This document shows positions 1 through 7,250 of a stretch of 61,091 nucleotides of DNA, one piece after another. Position numbers and translations under genes: made by a program. The notes beneath the pieces were generated by a model. The model was not told the DNA's origin and searched no databases. It saw nothing but the letters and a program-made list of their open reading frames with translations. This DNA comes from a virus: positions 1-61,091 of IMG/VR virus record IMGVR_UViG_3300021335_000017; one strand, given 5' to 3'. The stretch's first letter is position 1, and each line of letters begins with the position of its first letter.

Positions 1-1527
1 AGTCTTAATTTAGTGGATGCGGTTGGCACTATCGATGGTGCTACCGACAAAATTGTTAGGGTAAAAATAAAACGTGTTGCCGGAGGTTCTGATTGGCAGG
101 GTTGGCTTAGATACTCACACTCAGGCGAGTCTAGGGTTTCGTTTAGTAACCAGACGACATACGTTCAGATTTCTGACCCTACAACTACAGATGAGTGGGT
201 AGTTGCTGAGTTTGACATGACTAATGCTCCCGGGTGGGACAATACTGTAGATGACTTGCGTTTTGACTTTGGTAATACTGGGGCTAGTGAGTTCCACATA
301 GAGTGGATAAAAATTGGCGCTACTAGTAAGACTTTAAGTGCAGCTATTCAGACTCAGCAATCTTCTATTGATGGGGTTGAGGCTAATTACACGGTTAAGA
401 TAGACAATAACGGATCTATTGCTGGTTTTGGTCTTGCGTCTACTACTAGTGATTCTGGGAACGTAACCAGTGATTTTATGGTAGCGGCAGATAAGTTTTC
501 ACTTATGCCGTCAACTGATAGCGCAATTGCAGATTGGGCAAACGCTACAGCCTACGTCGTCGGTGACCAAGTTAAGTCTAATGACAATTACTGGGTGTGT
601 ATACAAGCCCACACTTCTGCAAATGCTAAAAAACCTCACGTAGCTGGCGGAGCAGATTACTGGAACCAAACGGACAAAACACCTTTTTCGGTACTTACAT
701 CGGCTCAAACTGTAACTGTCGGTGATGAAACCGTGACAATTGACCCGGGTGTTTATATAGATGCTGCTTACATTAAAGATGCGGATATTACTGCAGCGAA
801 AATAGGGGAGATTAATGCCGACAGTATTACTTCAGGTACATTAGATGTCACTAATCGTATAAGTGCCTCTTCTATAGAGGCCAGCAAGATATTGCTTGAT
901 GGCACTACAATGACCTCTACAACAATTGTCGGAGGCGTTAATGACGGTTTGACTGCTCTTAAAGTAGGTGCAATTAGTGCTAATGCAATAACTTCAGGGA
1001 CTATAAACGCTGGCCGACTAAATCTGGGCTCTGGCGATGAGGCGATGCTTACTGCTGGGGGTACTGGCAATAATGTCGTTCAAATTAAGGATTTAGCAGT
1101 AGATACGCTTCAATTAGCTGACCAAGCAGTAACAATACCAACTGGTGCATACACAGCAGGACAATACGAATGGTCAGCAGCTGGTTATAAAGACCTGCAA
1201 ACAATAACATACTCGCAAACTGCTGTTCCTATTGCTCTATTTTGGTCTCTTACTTGTAAACTTAGCTCATGGGGCGATGATGATTTTGAAACTCCAGCAA
1301 CATTCCATGTACGAATATTAAGGAATAATGTGGAGCTGGTAACATATGATAATCTTTTTCCTACTTTCAGCACAGGCGGTATCACGAGAATGGCGGGCGC
1401 TACGAATATACATACCGGTAGTGCTGGAACAGTTACTTATAAGCTGCAAGCAAAAGGAACAGGTACATCATTCAGAAAAGCTAGAGTTACTTCTAGAAGT
1501 ATGGTTACAATGGAGTTAAAGAAATGA
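1..1527 (+). CDS. Tail-tip / central fibre protein, 3' part (left copy, truncated by window start)
   Basis: This is an open frame from base 1, corresponding to the C-terminal 508 residues of the 918-aa protein encoded at 56507-59263. It holds the second chitin-binding-type (CBM5/12-like) module, with the pattern W-x-ATAYVVGDQVKSNDNYW, followed by repeats of the type DITAAKIGEINADSI that are typical of phage host-specificity (lambda gpJ-like) proteins. Near bases 120-165 it differs from the right copy in a dense patch: the residues between SHSG and NQ read ESRVSFS here and STQVSFA in the other copy. It overlaps the next gene by 4 bp. See the full-length entry for function. Confidence 0.85.
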   Translation, partial: SLNLVDAVGTIDGATDKIVRVKIKRVAGGSDWQGWLRYSHSGESRVSFSNQTTYVQISDPTTTDEWVVAEFDMTNAPGWDNTVDDLRFDFGNTGASEFHIEWIKIGATSKTLSAAIQTQQSSIDGVEANYTVKIDNNGSIAGFGLASTTSDSGNVTSDFMVAADKFSLMPSTDSAIADWANATAYVVGDQVKSNDNYWVCIQAHTSANAKKPHVAGGADYWNQTDKTPFSVLTSAQTVTVGDETVTIDPGVYIDAAYIKDADITAAKIGEINADSITSGTLDVTNRISASSIEASKILLDGTTMTSTTIVGGVNDGLTALKVGAISANAITSGTINAGRLNLGSGDEAMLTAGGTGNNVVQIKDLAVDTLQLADQAVTIPTGAYTAGQYEWSAAGYKDLQTITYSQTAVPIALFWSLTCKLSSWGDDDFETPATFHVRILRNNVELVTYDNLFPTFSTGGITRMAGATNIHTGSAGTVTYKLQAKGTGTSFRKARVTSRSMVTMELKK

Positions 1528-1922
1528 TTAATTATATTGTTTATAACAATGAGGGCGAGATTCTTAGAACTGGCACTTGCAGTGCAAACGATATGCATTT
1601 GCAGGGTGGACCAGATGAACACGTTATGGAAGGTATCGCAAATGATGTTACGCAAAAAATATTTGATGGCAACATTGTCGATAAAAACGAGACACCGGCA
1701 CCAAGAGAACAACTACTTAGTGAGTGTATGGAGTCCTTAAGATTTTTGAGAAATAAGAGGTTAGCAAGTTCTGACTGGACACAAGTAGCTGATTCTCCTC
1801 TTACCGAGTCTAAAAAAGCTGAATGGGCTACTTATCGTCAAGCTTTACGAAACTTGCCTAGTCAACATTTAGAAACTACAGATATAGCATCTGTTGCATG
1901 GCCTTCTCGTCCTACTTCGTAA
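1524..1922 (+). CDS. Tail assembly chaperone-like protein (left copy)
   Basis: 132 aa. The C-terminal half has the pattern R-N-x-x-L-A-S-S-D-W-T-Q-x-x-D-S-P-L followed by W-x-x-Y-R-Q-A-L-R-x-L-P. This is the signature of the small phage tail-fibre assembly / chaperone-like proteins (Phage_TAC / APC type) encoded directly after tail-tip genes. The ATG overlaps the stop of the tail-tip gene by 4 bp, implying translational coupling. It is the last gene of the late block before the attachment region. The family-level name is fairly safe; a chaperone role is inferred from homologues and position. Confidence 0.7.
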   Translation: MINYIVYNNEGEILRTGTCSANDMHLQGGPDEHVMEGIANDVTQKIFDGNIVDKNETPAPREQLLSECMESLRFLRNKRLASSDWTQVADSPLTESKKAEWATYRQALRNLPSQHLETTDIASVAWPSRPTS

Positions 1923-1952
1923 AAAATAGCATACCGGTTATTAATATAAGTT

Positions 1953-1967
1953 ATTAGTAATACTAAT
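1953..1967 (+). promoter_or_regulatory. Operator-like palindrome ATTAGTAATACTAAT (left copy)
   Basis: One of 13 distinct copies of ATTAGYNNNRCTAAT. It lies 42 bp upstream of the start of the small membrane ORF at 2010. A good -10 (TATAAT, 1978-1983) follows, and TTAGTA inside the palindrome sits 18 bp before it as a weak -35. A bound repressor would block this promoter. Confidence 0.7.
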
Positions 1968-2009
1968 ATTTTATTAATATAATATCGCCTTATCTAATGA
2001 GGCTCCCCA

Positions 2010-2195
2010 ATGATTACTTATATGCTGGCGTTTGCTATCGCATCGCTATCTCTTATTGCTGTTGACGATTTAAAAATAAGTCGTAACTCACGATCCTGTG
2101 ACAACTGTGACACTGTCACAATGAAAAATAATGAGAAACAAAATATATCGAAATATCATGAACTTAGGAATTTCCTATCTCGTAGGGGAAAATAA
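2010..2195 (+). CDS. Small membrane peptide beside attP (left copy)
   Basis: 61 aa with a hydrophobic N-terminal segment (residues 2-18, rich in A, I, L) and a charged C-terminal tail ending LSRRGK; it has a CDNC pair in the middle. The start has a GAGG-type Shine-Dalgarno sequence about 9 bases upstream. The gene has its own promoter and operator-like palindrome and lies between the last tail gene and attP, the usual place for an accessory or lysogenic-conversion gene. Function unknown; it could be a non-coding leader of the attachment region, so confidence is moderate. Confidence 0.5.
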   Translation: MITYMLAFAIASLSLIAVDDLKISRNSRSCDNCDTVTMKNNEKQNISKYHELRNFLSRRGK

Positions 2196-2244
2196 ACTAA
2201 ATAGAACTTAAGTAATTGATAATAAATAAATTATTTGATTTTAA

Positions 2245-2270
2245 GGGTTCGAATCCCTCCTTCACCGCCA
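2245..2270 (+). other. attP: attP core: 3' end of a tRNA-Ser gene (left copy)
   Basis: The 26 bases start with the T-arm GGGTTCGAATCCC and end with the acceptor strand TTCACCGCCA. This is the 3' end of a gammaproteobacterial tRNA-Ser with encoded CCA. The upstream DNA is AT-rich and contains no rest of a tRNA, so it is a captured 3' end, as expected for the identity segment used by a tyrosine integrase. It lies 82 bp upstream of the integrase start. Insertion would restore the host tRNA. Confidence 0.85.
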
Positions 2271-2276
2271 ATTCCT

Positions 2277-2300
2277 AGACCCCTTGAAATACAGGGGTTT
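2277..2300 (+). terminator. Hairpin after the tRNA end, likely captured tRNA terminator
   Basis: ACCCCT (2279-2284) pairs with AGGGGT (2293-2298), extended by A/U and G/U pairs, with loop TGAAATAC. It lies 8 bases after the CCA, which is where the host tRNA terminator would be, so the identity segment probably extends beyond the CCA. The U-tract is short (TTT), so termination strength is uncertain. Confidence 0.5.
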
Positions 2301-2312
2301 CAAGTGCATGAT

Positions 2313-2349
2313 ACCCTCCTTGTCACACATATGTCACACCTAGGAGGGT
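2313..2349 (+). promoter_or_regulatory. Hairpin sequestering the integrase ribosome binding site
   Basis: ACCCTCCT (2313-2320) is the perfect complement of AGGAGGGT (2342-2349), which contains the strong Shine-Dalgarno AGGAGG five bases before the integrase ATG. The 21-base loop contains a direct repeat of TGTCACAC. In a transcript coming from upstream, the RBS would be buried in an 8-bp GC-rich stem, while a transcript starting inside the loop would leave it free. The right copy is at 60049-60085. Confidence 0.7.
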
Positions 2350-2352
2350 GCA

Positions 2353-3354
2353 ATGGCTACAATTAGAAAGCGTGGAAGTAAGTATCAAGCGCAGATACGC
2401 GTTAAAGGATACCCCCCACAGTCTAAATCTTTCGCTACACAAGCAGCTGCTAAAGCTTGGGCACGTCGTGTTGAGTCGAGCATGGACAACGGATCATGGA
2501 TCGATACCAGTGAATCACGGTCAGTGCTCATTGACCAGATGGTTGATGATTTAATACTAAGCTTTGAAAGGTTTGGTATTGAAGTACCTAAGACAAAGAT
2601 ATCCCCCCTAAAACAAATCGCACGCTTTTTTGAAGGCAAATCGATACATGACCTGACAGTTGATGAGGTTTTAGATTTTGCAGCTGAGAGGCGTAAAACG
2701 GTGTCTGCTAGTACACTTCAATCGCAAATGTACTATTTTAGACAGACAGTTAAAAATTCTAGGATAAAGTTACAAGAAGATGTTGTTGAGATAGCTATTG
2801 CAGAGCTTATTAGAAAGAAAATTATATTAGGCAGCGTGTGGCGAGACAGACGGCTTGAGCTTCATGAATACGTGCTTCTTATGAAAGCAGCTAAAAAGCA
2901 TTGGATACGGCACGCTATTGATATAGCAATAGAGTCTGGGATGAGACAGGGTGAAATTCATGCTTTAAAAATCTCAGATATAGATTTTAAAAAGGGAGTT
3001 ATTAAGGTTTTAAGAAAAGATCCTAAGTCTGAAGGAGGTAAAAAACTTTGCAAAATACCGCTGTTAAAGGGCGTGAGAGAGGCGATCCTACGTGCACAGA
3101 ATGATATTGGTGAAGGGGATAAGCTGTTTAGAGTAAAGAAAAGTGCGTCGATTTCTGACAAATTTGCGGAGCTTAGAAAGAAAGTTGGTATTACTAATTT
3201 AACCTTCCATGATTTGCGTCACGAAGCTATCTCGAGGATGTTTGAAAGAGGTATGTCTGTAGAACAGGTTAGGCTGGTCAGTGGACATTCTAGTCTTGAC
3301 CAGCTTTCCCGGTATACAAATCTTAAACCTGAAGATGTTGCTAAGAAGTACTAA
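2353..3354 (+). CDS. int: Tyrosine integrase (left copy)
   Basis: 333 aa tyrosine site-specific recombinase that inserts and excises the phage at a tRNA-Ser gene. It has a basic N-terminal arm-type region (residues 1-45, IRKRGSKYQAQIRVKGYPP, like the AP2-type/arm-binding fold), a core-binding helical domain (about 60-150) and a catalytic domain. Catalytic residues are visible as R198 (GMRQGE), H286-x-x-R289 (HDLRH), H312 (SGHSS) and the nucleophile Y321 (SRYTNL). The start is fixed by AGGAGG five bases upstream. It is transcribed rightward, its 3' end overlaps the convergent excisionase-like gene by 14 bp, and attP is immediately upstream. Confidence 0.97.
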   Translation: MATIRKRGSKYQAQIRVKGYPPQSKSFATQAAAKAWARRVESSMDNGSWIDTSESRSVLIDQMVDDLILSFERFGIEVPKTKISPLKQIARFFEGKSIHDLTVDEVLDFAAERRKTVSASTLQSQMYYFRQTVKNSRIKLQEDVVEIAIAELIRKKIILGSVWRDRRLELHEYVLLMKAAKKHWIRHAIDIAIESGMRQGEIHALKISDIDFKKGVIKVLRKDPKSEGGKKLCKIPLLKGVREAILRAQNDIGEGDKLFRVKKSASISDKFAELRKKVGITNLTFHDLRHEAISRMFERGMSVEQVRLVSGHSSLDQLSRYTNLKPEDVAKKY

Positions 3355-3550
3355 GATTTGCTGTTAAATAGTTTGACACTTCTACAGTAGGGAACAGGTA
3401 TTTCTTACCGCGTTTGACATGTGCTATATCTAACTTGCCTAAGTATATTTGTTGGTAGAGAGACTCTTTTTTAAGCTTGAATAAACTGGCTAACTCTCCT
3501 AAATCCATAAATGGACCATATTTATCCATTAGCATCTGTTGCATTTCCAT
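3341..3550 (-). CDS. xis: Excisionase-like winged-helix/HTH protein
   Basis: 69 aa. Residues 15-60 (DLGELASLFKLKKESLYQQIYLG followed by RGKKYLFPTVEVSNYL) have the layout of MerR-like/HTH_17 excisionase domains: a helix-turn-helix, a short wing with K-R-G-K-K-Y-L-F, then a closing helix. It would bend attachment-site DNA and direct the integrase towards excision. It has an AAGGATG ribosome binding site and is the last gene of the leftward early block. Its 3' end overlaps the integrase 3' end by 14 bp. An alternative is a small transcriptional regulator. Confidence 0.75.
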   Translation of the reverse strand: MEMQQMLMDKYGPFMDLGELASLFKLKKESLYQQIYLGKLDIAHVKRGKKYLFPTVEVSNYLTANLSTS

Positions 3551-3713
3551 TATTCATCCTTCTTATTGCGTTTATATTTATCGTCATTTCCTGCCCTTAC
3601 TTATTATTATTATTATTACTATGTAATTAATACTAAATAATTAGTACTTGAATATTATATTATTAGCAATAGTAATAATACTATAATACTAAAGTATTAG
3701 ATAGAAAAATTAT
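3551..3713. other. AT-rich intergenic region with degenerate operator and dyads
   Basis: 163 bp without a gene between the repressor-like and excisionase-like genes. It contains a TTA/ATT trinucleotide run (about 3600-3618), an inside-out dyad TACTAAATAATTAGTA near 3631-3646, and ATTAGCAATAGTAAT at 3662-3676, which is one base short of the genome-wide palindrome. It is a plausible leftward promoter region for the excisionase-like gene. Confidence 0.5.
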
Positions 3714-4292
3714 TTAAATATAAATAAATGCAACTACCGCCCAAAGCTTCTGTATATCTGACGTTGGCGGAACGTCCTTTTTTAGGTAAAAACGTAACTT
3801 CTTTTCCTTTTTTAGTCTTGCCGCTAATATTTTTGCGCTAGGGTATTTATCTACAGCACATATTTGAGCTACTCCAGTAAGACCAGCAGTTGTTACTGGC
3901 TCTCTGTTTATTTCTTCACATCCTTCTATTTGCGCAGTGTTAGAAAGCTTTACATAAGTTGTAACGTCATTTTTTCTAGAATAGAAATGCTCTTCTAACG
4001 GCCGTGTCATATCGTCAGAATTATAACTAAGCGTTAATCTACTGACGTGTGGCAAGTTATGTTCTATTTCTGGGTCTATTTCTATCGGATCTACATCTAG
4101 AAAATTTGCAAATTTAACAATAGCCGCAGGGTTAAGGTCGGTTAAGTTATTAAGATAATGACTGATTGCGCTTTGCGTCCAGTCCATATCTTTTGCTGCT
4201 TCTACTTGTGTAAATTGCATTTCAATTTTTTTCTGTTGCCAGATGTTTCTTAGATTCCGTACTGCTACTGGCAAAGTCTCTGACTTGCTCAT
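3714..4292 (-). CDS. Repressor-like HTH protein (CI/Cro type)
   Basis: 192 aa from the ATG with AAGGGA seven bases upstream; an upstream in-frame start at 4361 is possible but lies deeper inside the preceding gene. Residues 28-68 form a lambda-repressor-like helix-turn-helix (TQVEAAKDMDWTQSAISHYLN, then a second helix pair ending NFLDVDP). The C-terminal half is weakly like the beta-rich S24/LexA fold, but I see no clear catalytic Ser-Lys pair, so self-cleavage cannot be claimed. It overlaps the nuclease gene upstream by 71 bp and lies next to the excisionase-like gene. It is the best internal candidate for the protein that binds the 13 ATTAGYNNNRCTAAT sites; that link is an inference. Confidence 0.75.
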   Translation of the reverse strand: MSKSETLPVAVRNLRNIWQQKKIEMQFTQVEAAKDMDWTQSAISHYLNNLTDLNPAAIVKFANFLDVDPIEIDPEIEHNLPHVSRLTLSYNSDDMTRPLEEHFYSRKNDVTTYVKLSNTAQIEGCEEINREPVTTAGLTGVAQICAVDKYPSAKILAARLKKEKKLRFYLKKDVPPTSDIQKLWAVVAFIYI

Positions 4293-4686
4293 AAGTTGTC
4301 CCTTCATGGGTTTGTTGATATATCCAGTTAGCCACCTCATTCCGAGGGACACATAGTTCAAGATACTTCATTTTACTTATATTAGCAGAAAAGTCATCAA
4401 CTATTATTAGTGCAAAGTCTTCGATTCCTAATATTAATGCTACTTTAGTACTGTGCTTCATCCGCTCAAGCCAGTCTATTTGTAGCTTCGAAAGGGAGTG
4501 TCGAATTATAGTACTGTCACGTTTTGGTAGTTGCTTTACATATTTGTACTCGACAAAAAGCACGCCGGACGGGCCAGCGTACATGGCATCGGGTACCCCT
4601 CCTGTGTATGTATCGTGAATTTTCCACTTATATACATCAGGTGAAAGTTTGCGATGGATAGCTTTTACAAAACTATGTTCATTCAT
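4222..4686 (-). CDS. VRR-NUC-like PD-(D/E)xK nuclease
   Basis: 154 aa. The core GGVPDAMYAG (residues 29-38) followed by FVEYKYV gives the PD...E-x-K catalytic signature of the VRR-NUC / Holliday-junction-resolvase-like superfamily; the Y before K is an acceptable variant. Such stand-alone nucleases occur in phage replication modules, often close to an SNF2-type helicase, and cut structured DNA. Here the helicase gene lies two genes upstream in the same leftward unit. The last 71 bp overlap the repressor-like gene in another frame, so its Ser-rich C-terminal tail may be dispensable. Confidence 0.75.
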   Translation of the reverse strand: MNEHSFVKAIHRKLSPDVYKWKIHDTYTGGVPDAMYAGPSGVLFVEYKYVKQLPKRDSTIIRHSLSKLQIDWLERMKHSTKVALILGIEDFALIIVDDFSANISKMKYLELCVPRNEVANWIYQQTHEGTTYEQVRDFASSSTESKKHLATEKN

Positions 4687-4767
4687 AAACTTTAGTGATC
4701 CGTTTTGGCTCTTGGTGGATCAGCCCAAGCTCTTTTCTACAAGCCTTTCTGTATAGGAGAACAGAAA
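4687..4767 (-). other. Short gap with hairpins
   Basis: An 81-bp gap holding GATCC/GGATC and TTTCTGT/ACAGAAA inverted repeats (the latter at about 4748-4769). The second could act as a weak leftward attenuator or mRNA 3' stabiliser after the ssDNA-binding-type gene. It has no convincing U-tract. Confidence 0.3.
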
Positions 4768-5433
4768 TTATTTAGAGTGCTGCTCGTATAAAGTCTCAGC
4801 TTTCTTGTAATCATCTTCTTGAGCCCAGCCTTCGAACTCAACATCTAGATTCATGAAAGCATTACCCATACGGTTTTCGACAGCTACTGATTTGATCTTC
4901 CATAGACCAGCAAAACGATCACCACCTTTCAGTGCGATTTGCGAGTTCCAGTTTCTGGAGATACGTAGTTTAGATGAAGCAAAATCCATAACGATTGGCG
5001 TTTCATCTAGCTCACCTGTTTTAGGGTCTTTCAACAATAAAAGGTGAGTGTGTGTTTCGGTGATAGTGTAATCAGCCGGTTTTTCTTGCGCGTTGATAGC
5101 TTCTTGTGCTTCAGCATGAGAACTGTAAGCACCAAGTAAGCCGCCGCCAGCTTCGCGGTTGCGCCATACAACATGCTCAGTTTTGAATGTAATGCTTAGT
5201 GCATACATTTCGTCACCGTAATTTTCACCAGTCAACGTGTTAAGGAAGTTGCCAACTTCGGCACCCTTAACATAGTTAGCGTGATGCTTATCTACTTCGT
5301 CAGACATTTTCTGAAGTAGTTTTACACGAGGTATGGTTAGTTGTTGCCCTACGTTTTCGTTGCCACGGCCTGCTGTGGCTTTGACATATGCAGGGATTTT
5401 GTCTTCTTGGATTGCTAACGCTGTGCTACTCAT
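4768..5433 (-). CDS. Probable phage single-stranded DNA-binding protein
   Basis: 221 aa, acidic C-terminal third (EGWAQEDDYKKAETLYEQHSK), no Cys cluster and no transmembrane segment. The pattern PRVKLLQKMSDEV...GNFLNTLTGE and the closing region RFAGLWKIKSVAVENRMGNAFMNLDVEFEGW match the general layout of the OB-fold ssDNA-binding proteins encoded by many phages beside a helicase, nuclease and family A polymerase (role like T7 gp2.5). The name rests on remembered family resemblance and context, not on a diagnostic motif. It sits in the leftward replication operon with an AAGGAA ribosome binding site. Confidence 0.5.
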   Translation of the reverse strand: MSSTALAIQEDKIPAYVKATAGRGNENVGQQLTIPRVKLLQKMSDEVDKHHANYVKGAEVGNFLNTLTGENYGDEMYALSITFKTEHVVWRNREAGGGLLGAYSSHAEAQEAINAQEKPADYTITETHTHLLLLKDPKTGELDETPIVMDFASSKLRISRNWNSQIALKGGDRFAGLWKIKSVAVENRMGNAFMNLDVEFEGWAQEDDYKKAETLYEQHSK

Positions 5434-5461
5434 AGTTCATAGTTCCTTGTTCATTGGTAAT

Positions 5462-5839
5462 TTAAAGTTTTCTAAAATTGACGCGTCGTACTGTGCGTGG
5501 TTGTAATCCCGGTACTCCGTCACCTAATTTCAGTAGTTCCTTGTATGCTGTACTGCTGACTCGTCTTTGTATAAGACTGAAATCCTGAGTCTCTGTAACA
5601 TACTGATACAGCTGGTCCCAGTCAGTGACTTCGGGAACAGTGTCTTCGTTGATGGACACAGATGCTTTATCGTTTGCAGTTCGTGATAAACCTTCTGCAT
5701 CCATCTTCTTAAGAAGCAAAACATCCAGCTCATCTTGCTGTTGTCTTAGCTCTTTAAGTTCTCTATTAAGCGCGTCCATACTGTCTTTAGTTTGTGCACG
5801 TGCTTCTATTAACTGGGTTACTGTTGCTGATTCATTCAT
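5462..5839 (-). CDS. Coiled-coil hypothetical early protein
   Basis: 125 aa. Residues 5-50 form a charged heptad-like coiled coil (TKDSMDALNRELKELRQQQDELDVLL); residues 60-125 are a small mixed domain ending in a basic tail (RTVRRVNFRKL). The start codon overlaps the stop of the helicase gene by 4 bp (ATGA), so it is translationally coupled to it and may act with it. No function recognised. Confidence 0.75.
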   Translation of the reverse strand: MNESATVTQLIEARAQTKDSMDALNRELKELRQQQDELDVLLLKKMDAEGLSRTANDKASVSINEDTVPEVTDWDQLYQYVTETQDFSLIQRRVSSTAYKELLKLGDGVPGLQPRTVRRVNFRKL

Positions 5840-7188
5840 GATGCTAATTTCCTATTTACATGTAGTTTGTTAAGTATTCCTAATAAGTCTTCCATCTTTT
5901 CAAGCTTGCCAGCTAGCTTTTCGTAGACGTCTGTTTCCCACGTATCTTTTGCAGCAATTTGAATAATTTCTGTTTTTTGAGTTTGCCCAGCTCTATATAT
6001 GCGACGGTTAAACTGTTGATAGTGCTCGGCATTGTATGTAGGTGACGCCCAGATAATCGTGTTAGCTTTAGTCATGGTTAACCCATGACCCGCAGATTGT
6101 GGATGTGCAAACACAACTTGCAGCTGGCCCGCTTGCATGCGATCAACTATTTCTTTTCGTTTTGATGCTGCGACTGAACCGTCAATAACAGCGTATGAAA
6201 TGCCAAGTTTTTCTGCTTTTTGTACTAACGCATCTTTTTCGTGTCGCCAATTGAAGGCAACTAACGACTGTTTGCGTTCTTCTACAAGCTGCATAACTAA
6301 GTCGTAACGTTCATCATGAATAGTTACTGCTTGACCGTCCTCGTTGTACACAGCGCCCGTACAAAGTTGCAGCAGCTTCTTTACCCGGGCACCAGCGTGT
6401 ACTGCATTGATAGTTCCGTTAGTTGTATATAAAACCGAGTCGTCTGTTAGTGCTTCGTATTGATGGCGAATCTTTTTAGGTAACTGTACATACATAGTTC
6501 GTATTGTTTGTTCAGGCATATCAATACAATTTTCTAGCTCGTAACGAATATTAATATCAGACAAAGCTGCAGCAACAATTTCCTGGGCGTCTGGTTTGTC
6601 GCACCACTCATTAGCAAAGCCATTGAACCGTGATGTGCAAACACTTGAACGGAAAGAGTAAAACCTGTGCCCGAGCCGTTGTCCGCCGTCAACGATTAAC
6701 GTTGGATGCCAGATGTCTAATATAGTGTTTGAGTTGGGTGTGCCAGACATGGCGATACGGTGAGTAAACGCTTCTGCAATTTTTAGGCAGGCTTTACTAC
6801 GTTGGCTGTCTTTGTTTTTGAATGCTGTAAATTCATCAATGACTAAAGTGTCAAAACCGCAGAGCACATGATAATTCTTTTTAATCCACTTAACTGCGTC
6901 ATGGTTAGTTATGACAATGTCTTCTGTACCTAAGAATGCTTTTTCTCTGTTCTTAGAGTAGGCAACAGCATAAGTTAAGCTGGGCTGAAACTTTTCGATG
7001 TCATCGCCCCATGAAGCTTCCAATATAGAGAGAGGCGCAAGTACAAGCATACGGCCTGTGTTTCTTTGTGCATATGCGTCAAGAACACTTCGGGTCTTAC
7101 CTGTACCCGGATCAGAGGTTATTAGAACGTGTTTGTTATTGACAATAAAGTCAGAGGTGACTTTTTGATGTTCGAATGCTTCTTGCAT
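5836..7188 (-). CDS. SNF2-like superfamily 2 DNA helicase/translocase
   Basis: 450 aa. Two RecA-like domains are visible: Walker A SDPGTGKT (residues 29-36), motif Ia LVLAPLSIL, a DEAH-type motif II written DEFTAF (about 117-122), motif III MSGTP (about 147-151), and in the second domain HPQSAGHGLTM (motif V) and QFNRRIYRAGQ (motif VI, with the arginine finger). The order and the RRIYRAGQ motif are diagnostic of phage SNF2-type helicases. It probably remodels or unwinds DNA during replication or recombination together with the VRR-NUC nuclease downstream. An operator-like palindrome lies 63 bp upstream. Confidence 0.9.
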   Translation of the reverse strand: MQEAFEHQKVTSDFIVNNKHVLITSDPGTGKTRSVLDAYAQRNTGRMLVLAPLSILEASWGDDIEKFQPSLTYAVAYSKNREKAFLGTEDIVITNHDAVKWIKKNYHVLCGFDTLVIDEFTAFKNKDSQRSKACLKIAEAFTHRIAMSGTPNSNTILDIWHPTLIVDGGQRLGHRFYSFRSSVCTSRFNGFANEWCDKPDAQEIVAAALSDINIRYELENCIDMPEQTIRTMYVQLPKKIRHQYEALTDDSVLYTTNGTINAVHAGARVKKLLQLCTGAVYNEDGQAVTIHDERYDLVMQLVEERKQSLVAFNWRHEKDALVQKAEKLGISYAVIDGSVAASKRKEIVDRMQAGQLQVVFAHPQSAGHGLTMTKANTIIWASPTYNAEHYQQFNRRIYRAGQTQKTEIIQIAAKDTWETDVYEKLAGKLEKMEDLLGILNKLHVNRKLAS

Positions 7189-7250
7189 ATAGTTATACTC
7201 TTCATGTTTTATCTATTCATTGTTCATTTTTAATCTGTTTAGTTATAAAT

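Larger units (their letters stand above)
1..3355. repeat. Terminal direct repeat, left copy (circular-genome overlap)
   Basis: Bases 1-3355 match 57737-61091 at a constant offset of 57736. The central part (about 412-2905) reads the same in both copies. The outer parts differ: about 22 substitutions lie in the first 410 bases and about 12 in the last 450, mostly synonymous. This pattern suggests that a circular or circularly permuted genome was assembled past its closure point from a population with variants. A packaged terminal repeat would normally be identical at both ends. The unit genome is therefore about 57,736 bp. Confidence 0.9.

Noticed and set aside
2215-2270. Complete tRNA gene near 2245
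   Set aside because: Only the T-arm and acceptor end are present; the DNA before it is AT-rich and cannot form the D and anticodon arms.
1-3355. True packaged terminal repeat
   Set aside because: The two ends differ at about 34 positions clustered at the outer parts, which a single packaged molecule with a direct terminal repeat would not show; assembly past circular closure is simpler.
3600-3620. TTA trinucleotide run as phase-variable repeat
   Set aside because: It lies in an AT-rich intergenic region, is short and not in a coding frame or promoter spacer that I can define.
3714-4292. LexA/CI-type self-cleaving repressor
   Set aside because: The C-terminal half vaguely resembles the S24 fold but I cannot place an Ala-Gly cleavage site or a Ser-Lys pair.
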